Shown: positions 26,566 to 35,605 of the stretch, piece after piece
Layout of the letters: every line of letters starts with the position of its first letter
Numbering within the stretch: the stretch's first letter is position 1
NCBI GenBank assembly: GCA_944389895.1
Contig: CALXOA010000014.1
Coordinates: forward strand, 1 to 56,346
DNA: 56,346 nt
Direction: 5' to 3'
DNA from: an uncultured Victivallis sp.
GTDB lineage: Bacteria; Verrucomicrobiota; Lentisphaeria; Victivallales; Victivallaceae
The notes under the pieces: generated by a model
Database searches by the model: none
Seen by the model: the letters and a program-made list of their open reading frames with translations, nothing else
What the model was told of the DNA's origin: nothing
Position numbers and translations under genes: made by a program

Positions 26566-27873
26566 ATGCCGTATTTGAAACATCAGAGTGCCGGATCGGC
26601 GGTACGCCTCCGGCGCCTTCGGGTGCTTCTGATCATTTTCGCGACTCTGCTCTACTTTTTCGCCAACATCCAGCGCGTCGCGATCCCCGGAGCAATCTTC
26701 AATCTGCTGCAGGCGGACCTGCATCTGTCGGCGCCACGTGTCACCGCCCTCGGCTCGAGTTTCATGTATGTCTATGCGTTGAATCAGTTGACGATCGGTC
26801 TGCTGATCAACCGGTACGGCGGGCAACGGGTGATCACCGTCGGCGGAGTTCTCTTCTGCGCCGGTTCACTGCTTTTCCCCTGCTCATCATCGCCCTTCTG
26901 GCTCTACTTCAGCCGGGGGCTGACCGGACTCGGAGCAAGTGCGATCTACCTGTCTCTGATCGAAGAGATCATCCGGACTTTCCAGCGGAACTATACGATT
27001 GCGGTATCCCTGGCAATCATGGCCGGTTACGCCGGGGGAATCGTCGCAAACGCCCCCTTCGTCGCGGGAGTTCAACTTCTCGGCTGGCAGACATTGCTCA
27101 AACTCGTCGCGGCCCTTTCCATCGGCTGCTACCTCTGCTTCGTCATAACGGGAAGAGGCAGCAGACCATCACCGGTTCATCCGGTCTCCGGAATCCATGC
27201 AACTTTCGGCCGGGTACTGGCGCTGCGCCACAACCGCGATCTCTTCCTCTTCAGCGGAATCAACTTCGGACTCTACTACGTACTGCAAACAGTGATCGGC
27301 AAGAAATTTCTCGAGGATTTCTGCCGGTTCGAATCGGAACCGGCAGCCTGGATTCTCTCGCTGATGGGAACTCTTTCGGCGCTCTCCGGCGTGATGTTCG
27401 CCATTCTGAGCCGCCTCGCCGGAAATCGCCGCCGGATCTTCTGCCGGGTGGCGGGCGTGGTCTGCTTCGCAGTATTCATCATCGCAGCCCTGCTGGTTCG
27501 ACTCGACCTCAGATGCGCCGGAATCGCCGGACTCTTCTGTCTGCTCTCCCTGACTGCGAGCACCTCATCGATTACAATCCCGCTGCTGCACGAAACCAAT
27601 CCGCCGGAACTGGCCGGCACGGCAGTCAGTTTCATGAACTTCAGCTTCTACCTCGCCGTGGCGATATTCGGAAACGCGGTCGGATTCCTGCTGAACCTCT
27701 ATCCGCCGGAACAGATCGGCGAAGTCAGGATCTACTGTCGGGAATCCTATTTCGCGGTATTTTTGCTGTTTGCGCTCTGTTCCACGGTCGTACTGCGGTA
27801 CTCCCTGCGCATACGTGAAACGATGGGGCGCCCGTTCTCCCGCAAAACGGAAGATCCGGTCACAGAAAACTGA
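26566..27873 (+). CDS. Major facilitator superfamily transporter
   Basis: The 435-residue protein has about 12 membrane helices (first LLIIFATLLYFFANIQRVAI) and the MFS loop motif INRYGGQRV between helices 2 and 3. It probably imports the substrate of the upstream oxidoreductases or exports an end product. It closes the operon and its last 14 bases overlap the end of a convergent gene. No subfamily is assigned. Confidence 0.88.
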   Translation: MPYLKHQSAGSAVRLRRLRVLLIIFATLLYFFANIQRVAIPGAIFNLLQADLHLSAPRVTALGSSFMYVYALNQLTIGLLINRYGGQRVITVGGVLFCAGSLLFPCSSSPFWLYFSRGLTGLGASAIYLSLIEEIIRTFQRNYTIAVSLAIMAGYAGGIVANAPFVAGVQLLGWQTLLKLVAALSIGCYLCFVITGRGSRPSPVHPVSGIHATFGRVLALRHNRDLFLFSGINFGLYYVLQTVIGKKFLEDFCRFESEPAAWILSLMGTLSALSGVMFAILSRLAGNRRRIFCRVAGVVCFAVFIIAALLVRLDLRCAGIAGLFCLLSLTASTSSITIPLLHETNPPELAGTAVSFMNFSFYLAVAIFGNAVGFLLNLYPPEQIGEVRIYCRESYFAVFLLFALCSTVVLRYSLRIRETMGRPFSRKTEDPVTEN

Positions 27874-28441
27874 GCAGCAGCGCGGCGGCTACAATCAGAG
27901 CGGCGACAATCATGCCGATCAGCAGCGGCAACGATTCGAAGAACAAACGACCGAAGGTGCGGGGAGGAAGCTCCTCCCGCCCCATTCCGGCCCTCCCTTC
28001 CGCATGCCGTTCAAAAGCACTGACCCGTCCTGCGGCCTGGAAGTATTCGATCCGCAACCGCTCGAGCCGCCGGGCATACTCCGCGTCACGGACCGTCTCT
28101 TCCCGCAACGAGTCGACTTCACCGGAAACCCGGTTCAGAACGGCGAGAAATTTCTCCAGCTCCTGCCGCCGGGTAATTTCAAGTTGAAGTTCGGTACTGA
28201 CCGCGGCCAGATCGCGTTGCAACCGTCCTTCGAGATCACGCCGGGTCCGTTCGAGATCGTCGCCGCGGCCGTTACGCGCCACGGAACCGGAAGCCTGCGT
28301 CGCAACCGGATCAGTCTGCGGCACGGTCGGCGTGGACAAGCTCCCGGCAGACGGCGCGGCATCGGCCGGGTTGGCGTAATTCTGTTTCAACCGGTCCCGC
28401 ATGTTGACCAGATTGTCGCTGATGTAATCGTTCCTCGGCAT
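27860..28441 (-). CDS. Tail-anchored coiled-coil protein, function unknown
   Basis: I do not recognise this 193-residue protein. It has a polar, Pro/Ser/Thr-rich N-terminal third, a long coiled coil (about 65-140, DDLERTRRDLEGRLQRDLA onward) and a single C-terminal membrane helix (about 168-193, LPLLIGMIVAALIVAAALLL). It is thus likely held in the inner membrane by its tail with the coil in the cytoplasm. It overlaps the convergent MFS gene by 14 bases and is divergent from mtaB. Confidence 0.72.
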   Translation of the reverse strand: MPRNDYISDNLVNMRDRLKQNYANPADAAPSAGSLSTPTVPQTDPVATQASGSVARNGRGDDLERTRRDLEGRLQRDLAAVSTELQLEITRRQELEKFLAVLNRVSGEVDSLREETVRDAEYARRLERLRIEYFQAAGRVSAFERHAEGRAGMGREELPPRTFGRLFFESLPLLIGMIVAALIVAAALLLSFL

Positions 28442-28581
28442 TGTCGCTCCCTCATCTCTGCCAACACTGTTGCAGCACTAATATAGTTCCGATCGGTGGC
28501 AAGTGCAAGAAAATCACAACGACGGCGGTTGTAAAAAAGGACTTTTCCGGTTATGTTAAGAAAAAGGAATCTCCTTCAACC

Positions 28582-29871
28582 ATGAAAAACGCCTTCATTC
28601 ACACGCTCGGCTGCCGTCTCAACTCCGCCGACAGCGCGCTTCTGGTTTCCCGGCTGGAACAGGCCGGCTACACCATCGTCGATGACGCCGCGACCGCGGC
28701 GTTGATTGTCGTCAACAGTTGTACGGTGACCGCCGAAGCCGCCCGGAAGAGCCGGCAGGCGGTGCGGAAATTCCGCGCCGCCCGTCCTGATGCTTTTCTG
28801 GTCGTCACCGGGTGCAGCGCCGAAATGGATCGCGACTCCTTTCTGTCTGACGGCGCCGCCGACCTGGTGCTGACCAATCCGGAAAAACGGGAAATCGCCG
28901 AAATGATCCTCGAGGCGGCCGCCGGCCATTCCGGGCTCGGAGGAAAAATAAAGAGCCTCGACGCCGCAACCACGCCCTTCTCGGAGGCGGCGATTTCGAA
29001 ATTTCCGTTCCGCAGCCGGGCGTTCCTGAAGATCCAGGAGGGGTGCAACAACTTCTGCAGTTACTGTATCGTCCCCTACGCACGAGGTCCGGAGCGGTCA
29101 AGGAAATTCGACGAGGCGCTGGCCGACTGCCGCCGGGCCGTCGAAGCAGGTTTTCCCGAGCTGGTTCTGACCGGAGTGAACACCTGCGCCTATTCCGATT
29201 CGGGGCGCGATCTGGGGGCACTGGTACGGGAAATCTGCCGGTTGCCCGGAGAGTTCCGGGTTCGGCTGAGTTCAACGGAACCGCATCCGCACAACCGCAG
29301 TCTGCTCGACGTAATGGCGGAGGAACCGCGCGTCTGCCGCTTCCTCCACCTCTCGCTGCAGCACGGCTGTGACCGGATCCTGCGCGGGATGAACCGCCAC
29401 TACACAACCGCGGAGTATGCCGCATTCGTCACCGCTGCCCGGGCACGGATTCCCGGAATCCACATCGGCAGCGATCTGATCGTCGGCTACCCCGGGGAAA
29501 CCGACCGTGATTTCGAGGAGAGTCTGCGGTTCGTCGAAGCGATGGATTTCGCCAATCTTCACCTTTTCACCTATTCGCCGCGCAGCGGCACTCCGGCAGC
29601 GCGCCTGGCGGAACGCATCTCCCCGGAAGTCGCGCAACAACGGTACCGGAAGTTGAAGCAGACCGCGGAGCGGTCGCGGCGCAAGTTCCTGGAATCCCAG
29701 CTGGGACAGAAACTGCCGGTGATTTTCGAAACCATCGACAACGACGGTTTCGCCCGGGGGTGGAGCGACAACTACATCGCGTTCCGGGTTCCGGCCCGCT
29801 CCATCGAACTCGACCGGATCGTCACGATCACGGCCGCACCGGAGTTTCTGGCCGGTGCGGCCGAGGCCTGA
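28582..29871 (+). CDS. mtaB: tRNA t6A37 methylthiotransferase MtaB-like
   Basis: The 429-residue radical SAM enzyme adds a methylthio group to threonylcarbamoyladenosine 37 of tRNA. The N-terminal domain holds the cluster cysteines C11, C47 (NSCTVTAEAARKSRQ, closer to MtaB than to MiaB) and C78. The radical SAM motif is C155-x3-C159-x2-C162 in GCNNFCSYC. A short TRAM-like end follows. ATG 28582 gives the family start; about 140 bases upstream carry the divergent promoters and no gene. It ends three bases from the convergent esterase. Confidence 0.92.
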   Translation: MKNAFIHTLGCRLNSADSALLVSRLEQAGYTIVDDAATAALIVVNSCTVTAEAARKSRQAVRKFRAARPDAFLVVTGCSAEMDRDSFLSDGAADLVLTNPEKREIAEMILEAAAGHSGLGGKIKSLDAATTPFSEAAISKFPFRSRAFLKIQEGCNNFCSYCIVPYARGPERSRKFDEALADCRRAVEAGFPELVLTGVNTCAYSDSGRDLGALVREICRLPGEFRVRLSSTEPHPHNRSLLDVMAEEPRVCRFLHLSLQHGCDRILRGMNRHYTTAEYAAFVTAARARIPGIHIGSDLIVGYPGETDRDFEESLRFVEAMDFANLHLFTYSPRSGTPAARLAERISPEVAQQRYRKLKQTAERSRRKFLESQLGQKLPVIFETIDNDGFARGWSDNYIAFRVPARSIELDRIVTITAAPEFLAGAAEA

Positions 29872-29874
29872 AAC

Positions 29875-30855
29875 TTACTTTGCAAGCGCAAATTTCAGCC
29901 GGAGAGTCCGGCAGGCGAGAGCCATCGCCGCCCGGACCGGTGGAGTATCGCGCAGCGCGTCAAGCATCAGAAAATCGTGTATCGTACCGTTGATCCGCAC
30001 CGAAGAAACCGGAACTCCCGCCCGCATCAGTCTGGCGCCATAAGCCTCGCCCTCGTCACGGAGCACATCATTTTCCGCGGTGATGATCAACGCCGGCGGC
30101 AGGTTGACCAGCTCATTGACCGTAGCCTGCAACGGTGATGCGCAGAGATCACGACGGCGTTCCCGATCCGGGCAGTAGGCATTCCAGAACCACTTCATCG
30201 CCTTCCGGGTCAACCACGGCCCGTCCGCAAAATCATGATAACTGGAACTCCTGAAACCGGCATCGGTCACCGGATAGAAAAGCATCTGCAACGCCAGCAG
30301 AGGGAAACGACGTTCCCGTGCCATCAGGGTCACGGCGGCAGCCATGTTGCCGCCGACACCGTCACCTGCGACGGCGAACCTCCCGGGAGCGAGATTGTAC
30401 AGGGCAGGATTTTCAGAGATCCCGGCGACCGCGGCAAATGCCTGCCGCAACGGCAACGGATACTCCACCTCCGGAGACGATGCGTAATTGACAAACGCGA
30501 CCGCCATGCCGGACTGCGCGGCAAGGTCACTGACGAAACGCCTGTGCGTCTCAAAGCCGCCGAGAATCCAGCCGCCGCCGTGGAAATAGAAGATCACCGG
30601 CAACGGCTCCCGGACTCCGGCGGGACGGACAATGTTCACCGAAACCGGCTTCCCGAGTTTCTCATTTGAGACCTGAACCTCCTCGATATCCACCGGCAGC
30701 GGCTCGGTCCAGCGCGACTGGAGATCGATCAGAAAAGCGCGCGCCTCTTCAATCGACATTTTGTGAAGCGGAGGAGTCCCCTGCTTCTCCAGTGCTTTCA
30801 GGAAACGTGAGGTTTCCGGATTCAGAGACGGCGATTTGGATGACGGTTTACTCAT
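29875..30855 (-). CDS. HSL-type alpha/beta hydrolase with Ser-to-Gly nucleophile change
   Basis: The 326-residue protein belongs to the hormone-sensitive-lipase group (abhydrolase 3): oxyanion motif HGGGW at 92-96, a nucleophile elbow, the acid in ITAENDVLRDEG and H in GTIHDFLML. The elbow reads GDGVGGN where active relatives have G-D-S-x-G-G-N, so position 166 is Gly (codon GGT at 30358-30360). One base (AGT to GGT) would explain it. As written the enzyme should not work as an esterase. The rest of the gene is intact and full length. Confidence 0.9.
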   Translation of the reverse strand: MSKPSSKSPSLNPETSRFLKALEKQGTPPLHKMSIEEARAFLIDLQSRWTEPLPVDIEEVQVSNEKLGKPVSVNIVRPAGVREPLPVIFYFHGGGWILGGFETHRRFVSDLAAQSGMAVAFVNYASSPEVEYPLPLRQAFAAVAGISENPALYNLAPGRFAVAGDGVGGNMAAAVTLMARERRFPLLALQMLFYPVTDAGFRSSSYHDFADGPWLTRKAMKWFWNAYCPDRERRRDLCASPLQATVNELVNLPPALIITAENDVLRDEGEAYGARLMRAGVPVSSVRINGTIHDFLMLDALRDTPPVRAAMALACRTLRLKFALAK

Positions 30856-30951
30856 GGCTCTTCCCTCCTCTTCCGGGAATCAGGATCCCCGGCCGACCGG
30901 CCGCAGAACGCGGAACGAAGCGACGCGGACCCCCTTCCCTTCTTCTGATCC

Positions 30952-30981
30952 ATAATAAAGCACGATATTTCCAGAATGCAA
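30952..30981 (-). promoter_or_regulatory. Candidate promoter of the esterase-like gene
   Basis: Minus strand TTGCAT (30976-30981), 18 bases, TATTAT (30952-30957), about 100 bases before the ATG at 30855. Confidence 0.4.
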
Positions 30982-30991
30982 ACGCGCAGTC

Positions 30992-31020
30992 TTGACGCTG
31001 TTCCGGACCGGAGTTATATT
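30992..31020 (+). promoter_or_regulatory. Promoter of the MBL-fold hydrolase gene
   Basis: TTGACG (30992-30997), 17 bases, TATATT (31015-31020), 41 bases before the ATG. Confidence 0.65.
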
Positions 31021-31061
31021 GTAGGGAAATACAGATAACCTGCTCTTTCCAGGAGAAAAAT

Positions 31062-31847
31062 ATGAACCGGAATTTTTCTGTCGCGCTCCTCGGCACCGGG
31101 GCGGCGGATCACCAGTGGAACCGCTACGGGGAACCCGGGGTTCGCGGTAGTGCGATGGCCCTTCTCAACCGCAGCGTCCTGATCGATTACGGAGCCACTG
31201 CCGAAGCAGCGCTCAACCGTTACGCCGTGACGCCGGATCAACTGACGGATCTGGTGTTCACCCACTCTCACAGCGATCATTTCAATCCGGAGGCGACAGC
31301 ACGGCTGCTTGCCGGCCATCCCGGGCGGCTCGCCGTTCATGCCAGCCCGGAAATTCTGGCGCGCCTCGCGGCAACCGTCGATCCCGCCGGGTTCACGCAG
31401 TGTCCACTGCATCCGGGAGCCGGGTTCGTCGCGGGGGGAATGCGTTTCACCGCACTTCCGGCGAACCACCTGCTCGCAGATCCGGAGGAACAGGCCTACC
31501 ACTATCTGATCGAACAGGATCAGAAACGGCTGCTGTACGCACTCGACGGCGCCGGTTTCACAAAGCCGGAATGGTTGCTCATCAGGAATGTACGACTCGA
31601 TGCGATGGTGATCGACTGTACGATGGCTCGGCCCGGCGACTGGCGGATTTTCGAGCACAACGATCTCGATACGGTCGTGCATCTGCTGAAAACTTTGCGC
31701 AACGCGAAAGTGGTCGATGATTCGACCCGGGTGGTTCTCTCGCATCTGGCGTACACTCTGTGGCCTGAGTCTTCCGAGGAAGCGGCGGCTATCGTCTCCG
31801 GTTCCGGTCTGGAACTCGCCTTCGACGGAATGACATTCGAAGTCTGA
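31062..31847 (+). CDS. MBL-fold metallo-hydrolase
   Basis: The 261-residue protein has the metallo-beta-lactamase zinc motif HSHSDH (68-73), a further H in LPANHLL, D in YALDGAG and H in LSHLAYT. The N-terminus VALLGTGAADHQWNRYG resembles the PhnP / phosphodiesterase-like branch. It probably hydrolyses a phosphodiester or lactone in the cytoplasm; the substrate is not evident. CAGGAG lies upstream of the ATG. It stands alone before the LacI-GH29 pair. Confidence 0.88.
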   Translation: MNRNFSVALLGTGAADHQWNRYGEPGVRGSAMALLNRSVLIDYGATAEAALNRYAVTPDQLTDLVFTHSHSDHFNPEATARLLAGHPGRLAVHASPEILARLAATVDPAGFTQCPLHPGAGFVAGGMRFTALPANHLLADPEEQAYHYLIEQDQKRLLYALDGAGFTKPEWLLIRNVRLDAMVIDCTMARPGDWRIFEHNDLDTVVHLLKTLRNAKVVDDSTRVVLSHLAYTLWPESSEEAAAIVSGSGLELAFDGMTFEV

Positions 31848-31931
31848 ACCGCCCATGGACGGGCGGAGTTGATGATTCCCTCCGATCTCTTTTTCATCAT
31901 GGAATGAATTTTACGTTTCAGCAGGCAAGCC

Positions 31932-32933
31932 ATGGCAACCGACATCAACACTCTGGCCCGGCAATGCGGTGTCTCCAAGTCGACGATTTCCCGGGTATTC
32001 ACAGGGAAAGCGCGGGTCAGTGAGCAGCTCCGCGCCCGGGTGCTGCTGGCCGCCCGGGAACTCAACTACCACCCCCAGCAGGTGATGGCGCGCGACTGCA
32101 TCGCGATCATCGTCGGTGATCATCCCAGTCCTGCCTGTCACACCAGCTTCAACGAACGGCTGCTGACCTCTGCGATCTTCGAGATCACCCGGCACAACCT
32201 GCTGACGGAAATCATTTCACTGCAGGATCTGCCCAAGCTGTACAACGGCTACACCAGAGGGCTGCTGCTCCTGCTGCCCGAGTCGCTGGTGGAGGAACAC
32301 GCCGGGGAACTCAAGCGTTTGTCAATGCCGGTTCTGACCGTCAACCAGCGGCATGCGTTCACCTCGTCGGTCATGACCGACCACGGCGAAGGGGTGCGGC
32401 TGGCGCTGGAACATCTCTTCGAAAACGGGCACCGGCGGATCGGACTCGTCATCGACAGGTTTGACAATCAGGCCGGCAACGAACGACTCGAAGCGTACAC
32501 CCGGTTCCGGTCGGAACATGATCTGCCCGCGCTTCCCGCCATCGAATACTGCACCGGAACGGCAGACCGACAGGGAACCGTATTGCACTCTCTCCTCGCG
32601 GAACAGGATCCGACCGCGCTGATCGTCTGTGGTGAGAGCATCGCCCTGCACGCCGTTCAGGAGCTCAACACCCTCGGGAAACGCATTCCGGAGGATATCT
32701 CGCTGATCACTTCGGAACTCGCCGACGTTTCGTGCTGGATGACGCCTCCCCTGACGACAATCGACCAGGACCTTGATATGCTGGCCGGGGCGACAGTCGC
32801 CGAACTGGCCAGAAGGATTCATGCCCCGGCCGCACCGGCCACGGAACTGCGGCTGCCGACACGTCTGATCCGACGCGCCAGCGTCAGGCGGATTGAATAC
32901 ATCGAAACTTCATCACCCAGGAGGAAGAAATGA
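31932..32933 (+). CDS. LacI-family transcriptional regulator
   Basis: The 333-residue regulator starts MATDINTLARQCGVSKSTISRVFTG-like (HTH, about residues 3-27) and has a LacI sensor domain ending PPLTTIDQDLDMLAGATVAEL. Its stop overlaps the start of the fucosidase gene as ATGA, so the two are translationally coupled. It likely controls the fucosidase module in answer to a fucose-type sugar; this is inferred from the coupling. Confidence 0.92.
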   Translation: MATDINTLARQCGVSKSTISRVFTGKARVSEQLRARVLLAARELNYHPQQVMARDCIAIIVGDHPSPACHTSFNERLLTSAIFEITRHNLLTEIISLQDLPKLYNGYTRGLLLLLPESLVEEHAGELKRLSMPVLTVNQRHAFTSSVMTDHGEGVRLALEHLFENGHRRIGLVIDRFDNQAGNERLEAYTRFRSEHDLPALPAIEYCTGTADRQGTVLHSLLAEQDPTALIVCGESIALHAVQELNTLGKRIPEDISLITSELADVSCWMTPPLTTIDQDLDMLAGATVAELARRIHAPAAPATELRLPTRLIRRASVRRIEYIETSSPRRKK

Positions 32934-33922
32934 CTCGTCCGGAAACCGGTTCCCAGCGTCTTTCGACGGCAGCGTTGCAGGAGTGGGAAAAACTTGCTTA
33001 CGGAATGTTCATCCATTTCGGCATGAGCACATTTGACGGCGCCGAACTCTCGAGCGGGGAATTTCCATCCACCCTCTACGCGCCGGACCGGCTCGATGTC
33101 GATCAGTGGATCTCCGTCGCCCGTGACGCCGGCATGAAATACGCGGTACTGACGGCAAAACATGTCGCAGGGCACTGTCTCTGGCCGTCGCGTTACACCG
33201 ATTATCATGTCGGAACCAGCGGCTGCACCGTTGATGTGGTGGGCAGTTTCGTCGAAGCCTGCCGGAAGCGCGACGTGATGCCCGGTTTGTACTACTGTTC
33301 GTGGGACAACCACCACCGCTTCGGCTCTCTGACCCCCTCCGACGCCATGGCGCTCGAACGGGAGAATCATCATCCCTACTTTCCCTACACAACCAGGGAG
33401 TTTCAGGAGTTCGAACTGCGGCAGGTCGAGGAACTGCTGACCACATACGGTCCGATCGGCGAGGTCTGGATCGATATTCCGTCGATTCTGCCGCGCTGTT
33501 TCCGGGAGGAACTCTATCACCGCATCGCCGAACTTCAGCCACAGGCCGTGATCATGATGAACAACGGAATCTGCGACGGTTCCGACTATCCTGTCAAAGA
33601 CGCGTGGCCGGCCGATCTGATCGCGATTGAACGCTTCCTGCCCAACAGTGCGACCGGCCATGTCAAATGGCGGGAGGTTGAAGGGAAACGTTACTATATG
33701 CCCGGCGAGGTCTGCGACCCGATCGGGCGGGAATGGTTTTTCGTGGAAGGCGACCTTCCGCGCAGCGACGCCGAGCTGCTCGGCATGTACCTGATCTCCC
33801 GCAGCCGCGGTACCAATCTCCTGCTGGATGTACCTCCCGATCGGCATGGTCTGATTCCGCAATCGCACATCGATGCACTGTTGCGTTTGCGCCGGAATCT
33901 CGACCTGCTCGGAATGAAATAA
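32930..33922 (+). CDS. GH29-family alpha-L-fucosidase-like enzyme
   Basis: The 330-residue protein shows GH29 signatures: KLAYGMFIHFGMSTFDG near the start, YAVLTAKHVAGHCLWPS, and EVWIDI holding the likely nucleophile D182. At 330 residues it consists of the catalytic barrel only, without the C-terminal beta-sandwich of most secreted family members. It also lacks a signal peptide, so it should act on imported fucosylated oligosaccharides. KHVAGH differs from the common KHHDGF, which may mean altered specificity. It is coupled to the upstream LacI gene by ATGA and ends in a hairpin. Confidence 0.9.
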   Translation: MTRPETGSQRLSTAALQEWEKLAYGMFIHFGMSTFDGAELSSGEFPSTLYAPDRLDVDQWISVARDAGMKYAVLTAKHVAGHCLWPSRYTDYHVGTSGCTVDVVGSFVEACRKRDVMPGLYYCSWDNHHRFGSLTPSDAMALERENHHPYFPYTTREFQEFELRQVEELLTTYGPIGEVWIDIPSILPRCFREELYHRIAELQPQAVIMMNNGICDGSDYPVKDAWPADLIAIERFLPNSATGHVKWREVEGKRYYMPGEVCDPIGREWFFVEGDLPRSDAELLGMYLISRSRGTNLLLDVPPDRHGLIPQSHIDALLRLRRNLDLLGMK

Positions 33923-33940
33923 TCTCTTCCGGAAATCATC

Positions 33941-33988
33941 AAAAAACGGACCGGTCACGGAAAAAACCGGACCGATCCGCTCTTTTTT
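33941..33988. terminator. Bidirectional terminator between GH29 and GH4 genes
   Basis: CGGACCGGTC pairs with GACCGATCCG (nine of ten pairs), with an A-run before and CTCTTTTTT after. It can serve the convergent genes on both strands. Confidence 0.75.
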
Positions 33989-34043
33989 GTAAAAAACTCC
34001 AGGCACGTTTCCGCTTTTGCCGGAAAGTGCCGCCCGGAGCGGC

Positions 34044-35396
34044 TTACCGATATTTCGGCAGCATATCGCCGTGCGCCTTGATCAGTGCATCGCAAAGTTT
34101 GATCGTGTCGTCGACCGACAATTCCGCACTGGTGTGCGGATCGAGCAGCGCGGCATGATAGATATGCTCTTTCTTCCGCGTCAACGCCGCCTCGATCGTC
34201 AGCAGCTGTACATTGATGTTGGTCATGTTCAACGCGGCGCACTGCGGCGGCAGCGGACCGACATGGGTTCCCTGAACGCCGTTGCCGTCAACCAGGCACG
34301 GCACCTCGACCACCGCGTCGCACGGCAGGTTGTCGATCAGGCCGTCATTGAGAACGTTGCCGCCGATCTGATACGGCTTGTTGGTCACAATCGCCTCCAT
34401 GATGCCGGAACCGTATTCCCGCGACAAGGTGTGGGTGAGATGAGGATCCTGCGAAAGTTCGGCGTACTGTTTCTTCCAGCCTTCAATCTGGTTGATACAG
34501 CGGCGCGGATACTCGTCGAGCGGAATGTTCCACTTTTCGATCAATTCCGGATAGGCACGCTTGATCCACCAGGGCTGATATTCCGCATTGTGTTCGCTCG
34601 ATTCCGTCACATAGTAGCCGAAACGGCGCATCATCTCAATCCGGATCATGTTGCCGGATTTCTTGGCCGGATCGGTCTCCTTGAGCCATTCCTTGATCTT
34701 CCGGTCAGCCGCCTTTTTGATTTCAGGATAGAGATCTTTACCGTTCTCGGTGATCCGGAGCAGCCAGGCCATATGATTGATGCCGGCGATATAAGCGCGG
34801 ATATTCTTCGCACGCTCCTCATTCCACTCCATGCCGAGCGTTTCGAGCAGGGACTGAGCGCAAACCTGTACGGAATGGCAGAGCCCGACGGTCTTGACGT
34901 CGGTTCCCTGCAGCATCGCGCCGGTCAGCATCGCCATCGGATTGGTGTAGTTGAGGAACCATGCGTCGGGAGCGACCTCCTCGATGTCGCGGGCAAAATC
35001 GAGCATCACCGGAATCGTCCGCAGTGCGCGGAAAATGCCGCCGATCCCGAGCGTATCGGCGATCGTCTGGCGCAGACCGAATTTCTTCGGAATCTCGAAG
35101 TCGATCACGGTCGATGGCTCATAGCCGCCGACCTGAATCGCATTGACCACGAAATCAGCGCCGCGCAACGCGGCTTTGCGGGAGCGTTCCCCGAGATGTG
35201 CGGTGATGGTCGCGCGGTTGTTGTTGATGTTCGCATTGAGCGTCTTCAAAATGAACTCCGACTCCTTCAACCGCTCTCCGTCGATATCGTAAAGAGCAAA
35301 GTGCGAATCCTTCAGCGCTTCACGACACATGCAGTCGCCGATCACATTGCGGGCAAACACCGTACTGCCCGCGCCCATGAAAGTGATTTTTGCCAT
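34044..35396 (-). CDS. GH4-family alpha-galactosidase/alpha-glucosidase (MelA/LplD-like)
   Basis: The 450-residue enzyme has the GH4 NAD+ loop KITFMGAGSTVFARNVIGD, and the Mn2+ ligands C173 in GLCHSVQ and H208 in GINHMAW. NYTNPMAM and the HNAEYQPWW region fit the MelA/LplD branch rather than the phospho-glucosidases. It cleaves alpha-glycosides by an oxidation-elimination route inside the cell. ATG 35396 follows AAGGGAACC; a TTG six codons earlier is less likely. It has its own promoter. Confidence 0.94.
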   Translation of the reverse strand: MAKITFMGAGSTVFARNVIGDCMCREALKDSHFALYDIDGERLKESEFILKTLNANINNNRATITAHLGERSRKAALRGADFVVNAIQVGGYEPSTVIDFEIPKKFGLRQTIADTLGIGGIFRALRTIPVMLDFARDIEEVAPDAWFLNYTNPMAMLTGAMLQGTDVKTVGLCHSVQVCAQSLLETLGMEWNEERAKNIRAYIAGINHMAWLLRITENGKDLYPEIKKAADRKIKEWLKETDPAKKSGNMIRIEMMRRFGYYVTESSEHNAEYQPWWIKRAYPELIEKWNIPLDEYPRRCINQIEGWKKQYAELSQDPHLTHTLSREYGSGIMEAIVTNKPYQIGGNVLNDGLIDNLPCDAVVEVPCLVDGNGVQGTHVGPLPPQCAALNMTNINVQLLTIEAALTRKKEHIYHAALLDPHTSAELSVDDTIKLCDALIKAHGDMLPKYR

Positions 35397-35460
35397 GGTT
35401 CCCTTGTTCTCCAATCGTGAGAGTTAAAAAAATCCGCACCTCTGCGGTTTTCCTGATCAT

Positions 35461-35488
35461 AAAATAGCCCGGCCCGGAAAAAAGTAAA
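35461..35488 (-). promoter_or_regulatory. Promoter of the GH4 gene
   Basis: Minus strand TTTACT (35483-35488), 16 bases, TATTTT (35461-35466), about 65 bases before the ATG. Confidence 0.45.
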
Positions 35489-35605
35489 TGGGAGTTTCAT
35501 GCTTTTCACGGTAATTTTGTGCTCCACCGATCCAACGGCAGTCTTGAAGAATCCGCTTGAAGATGCTATAGTAACAAAAAATTGACATCACCGGATAAGG
35601 TAAAC

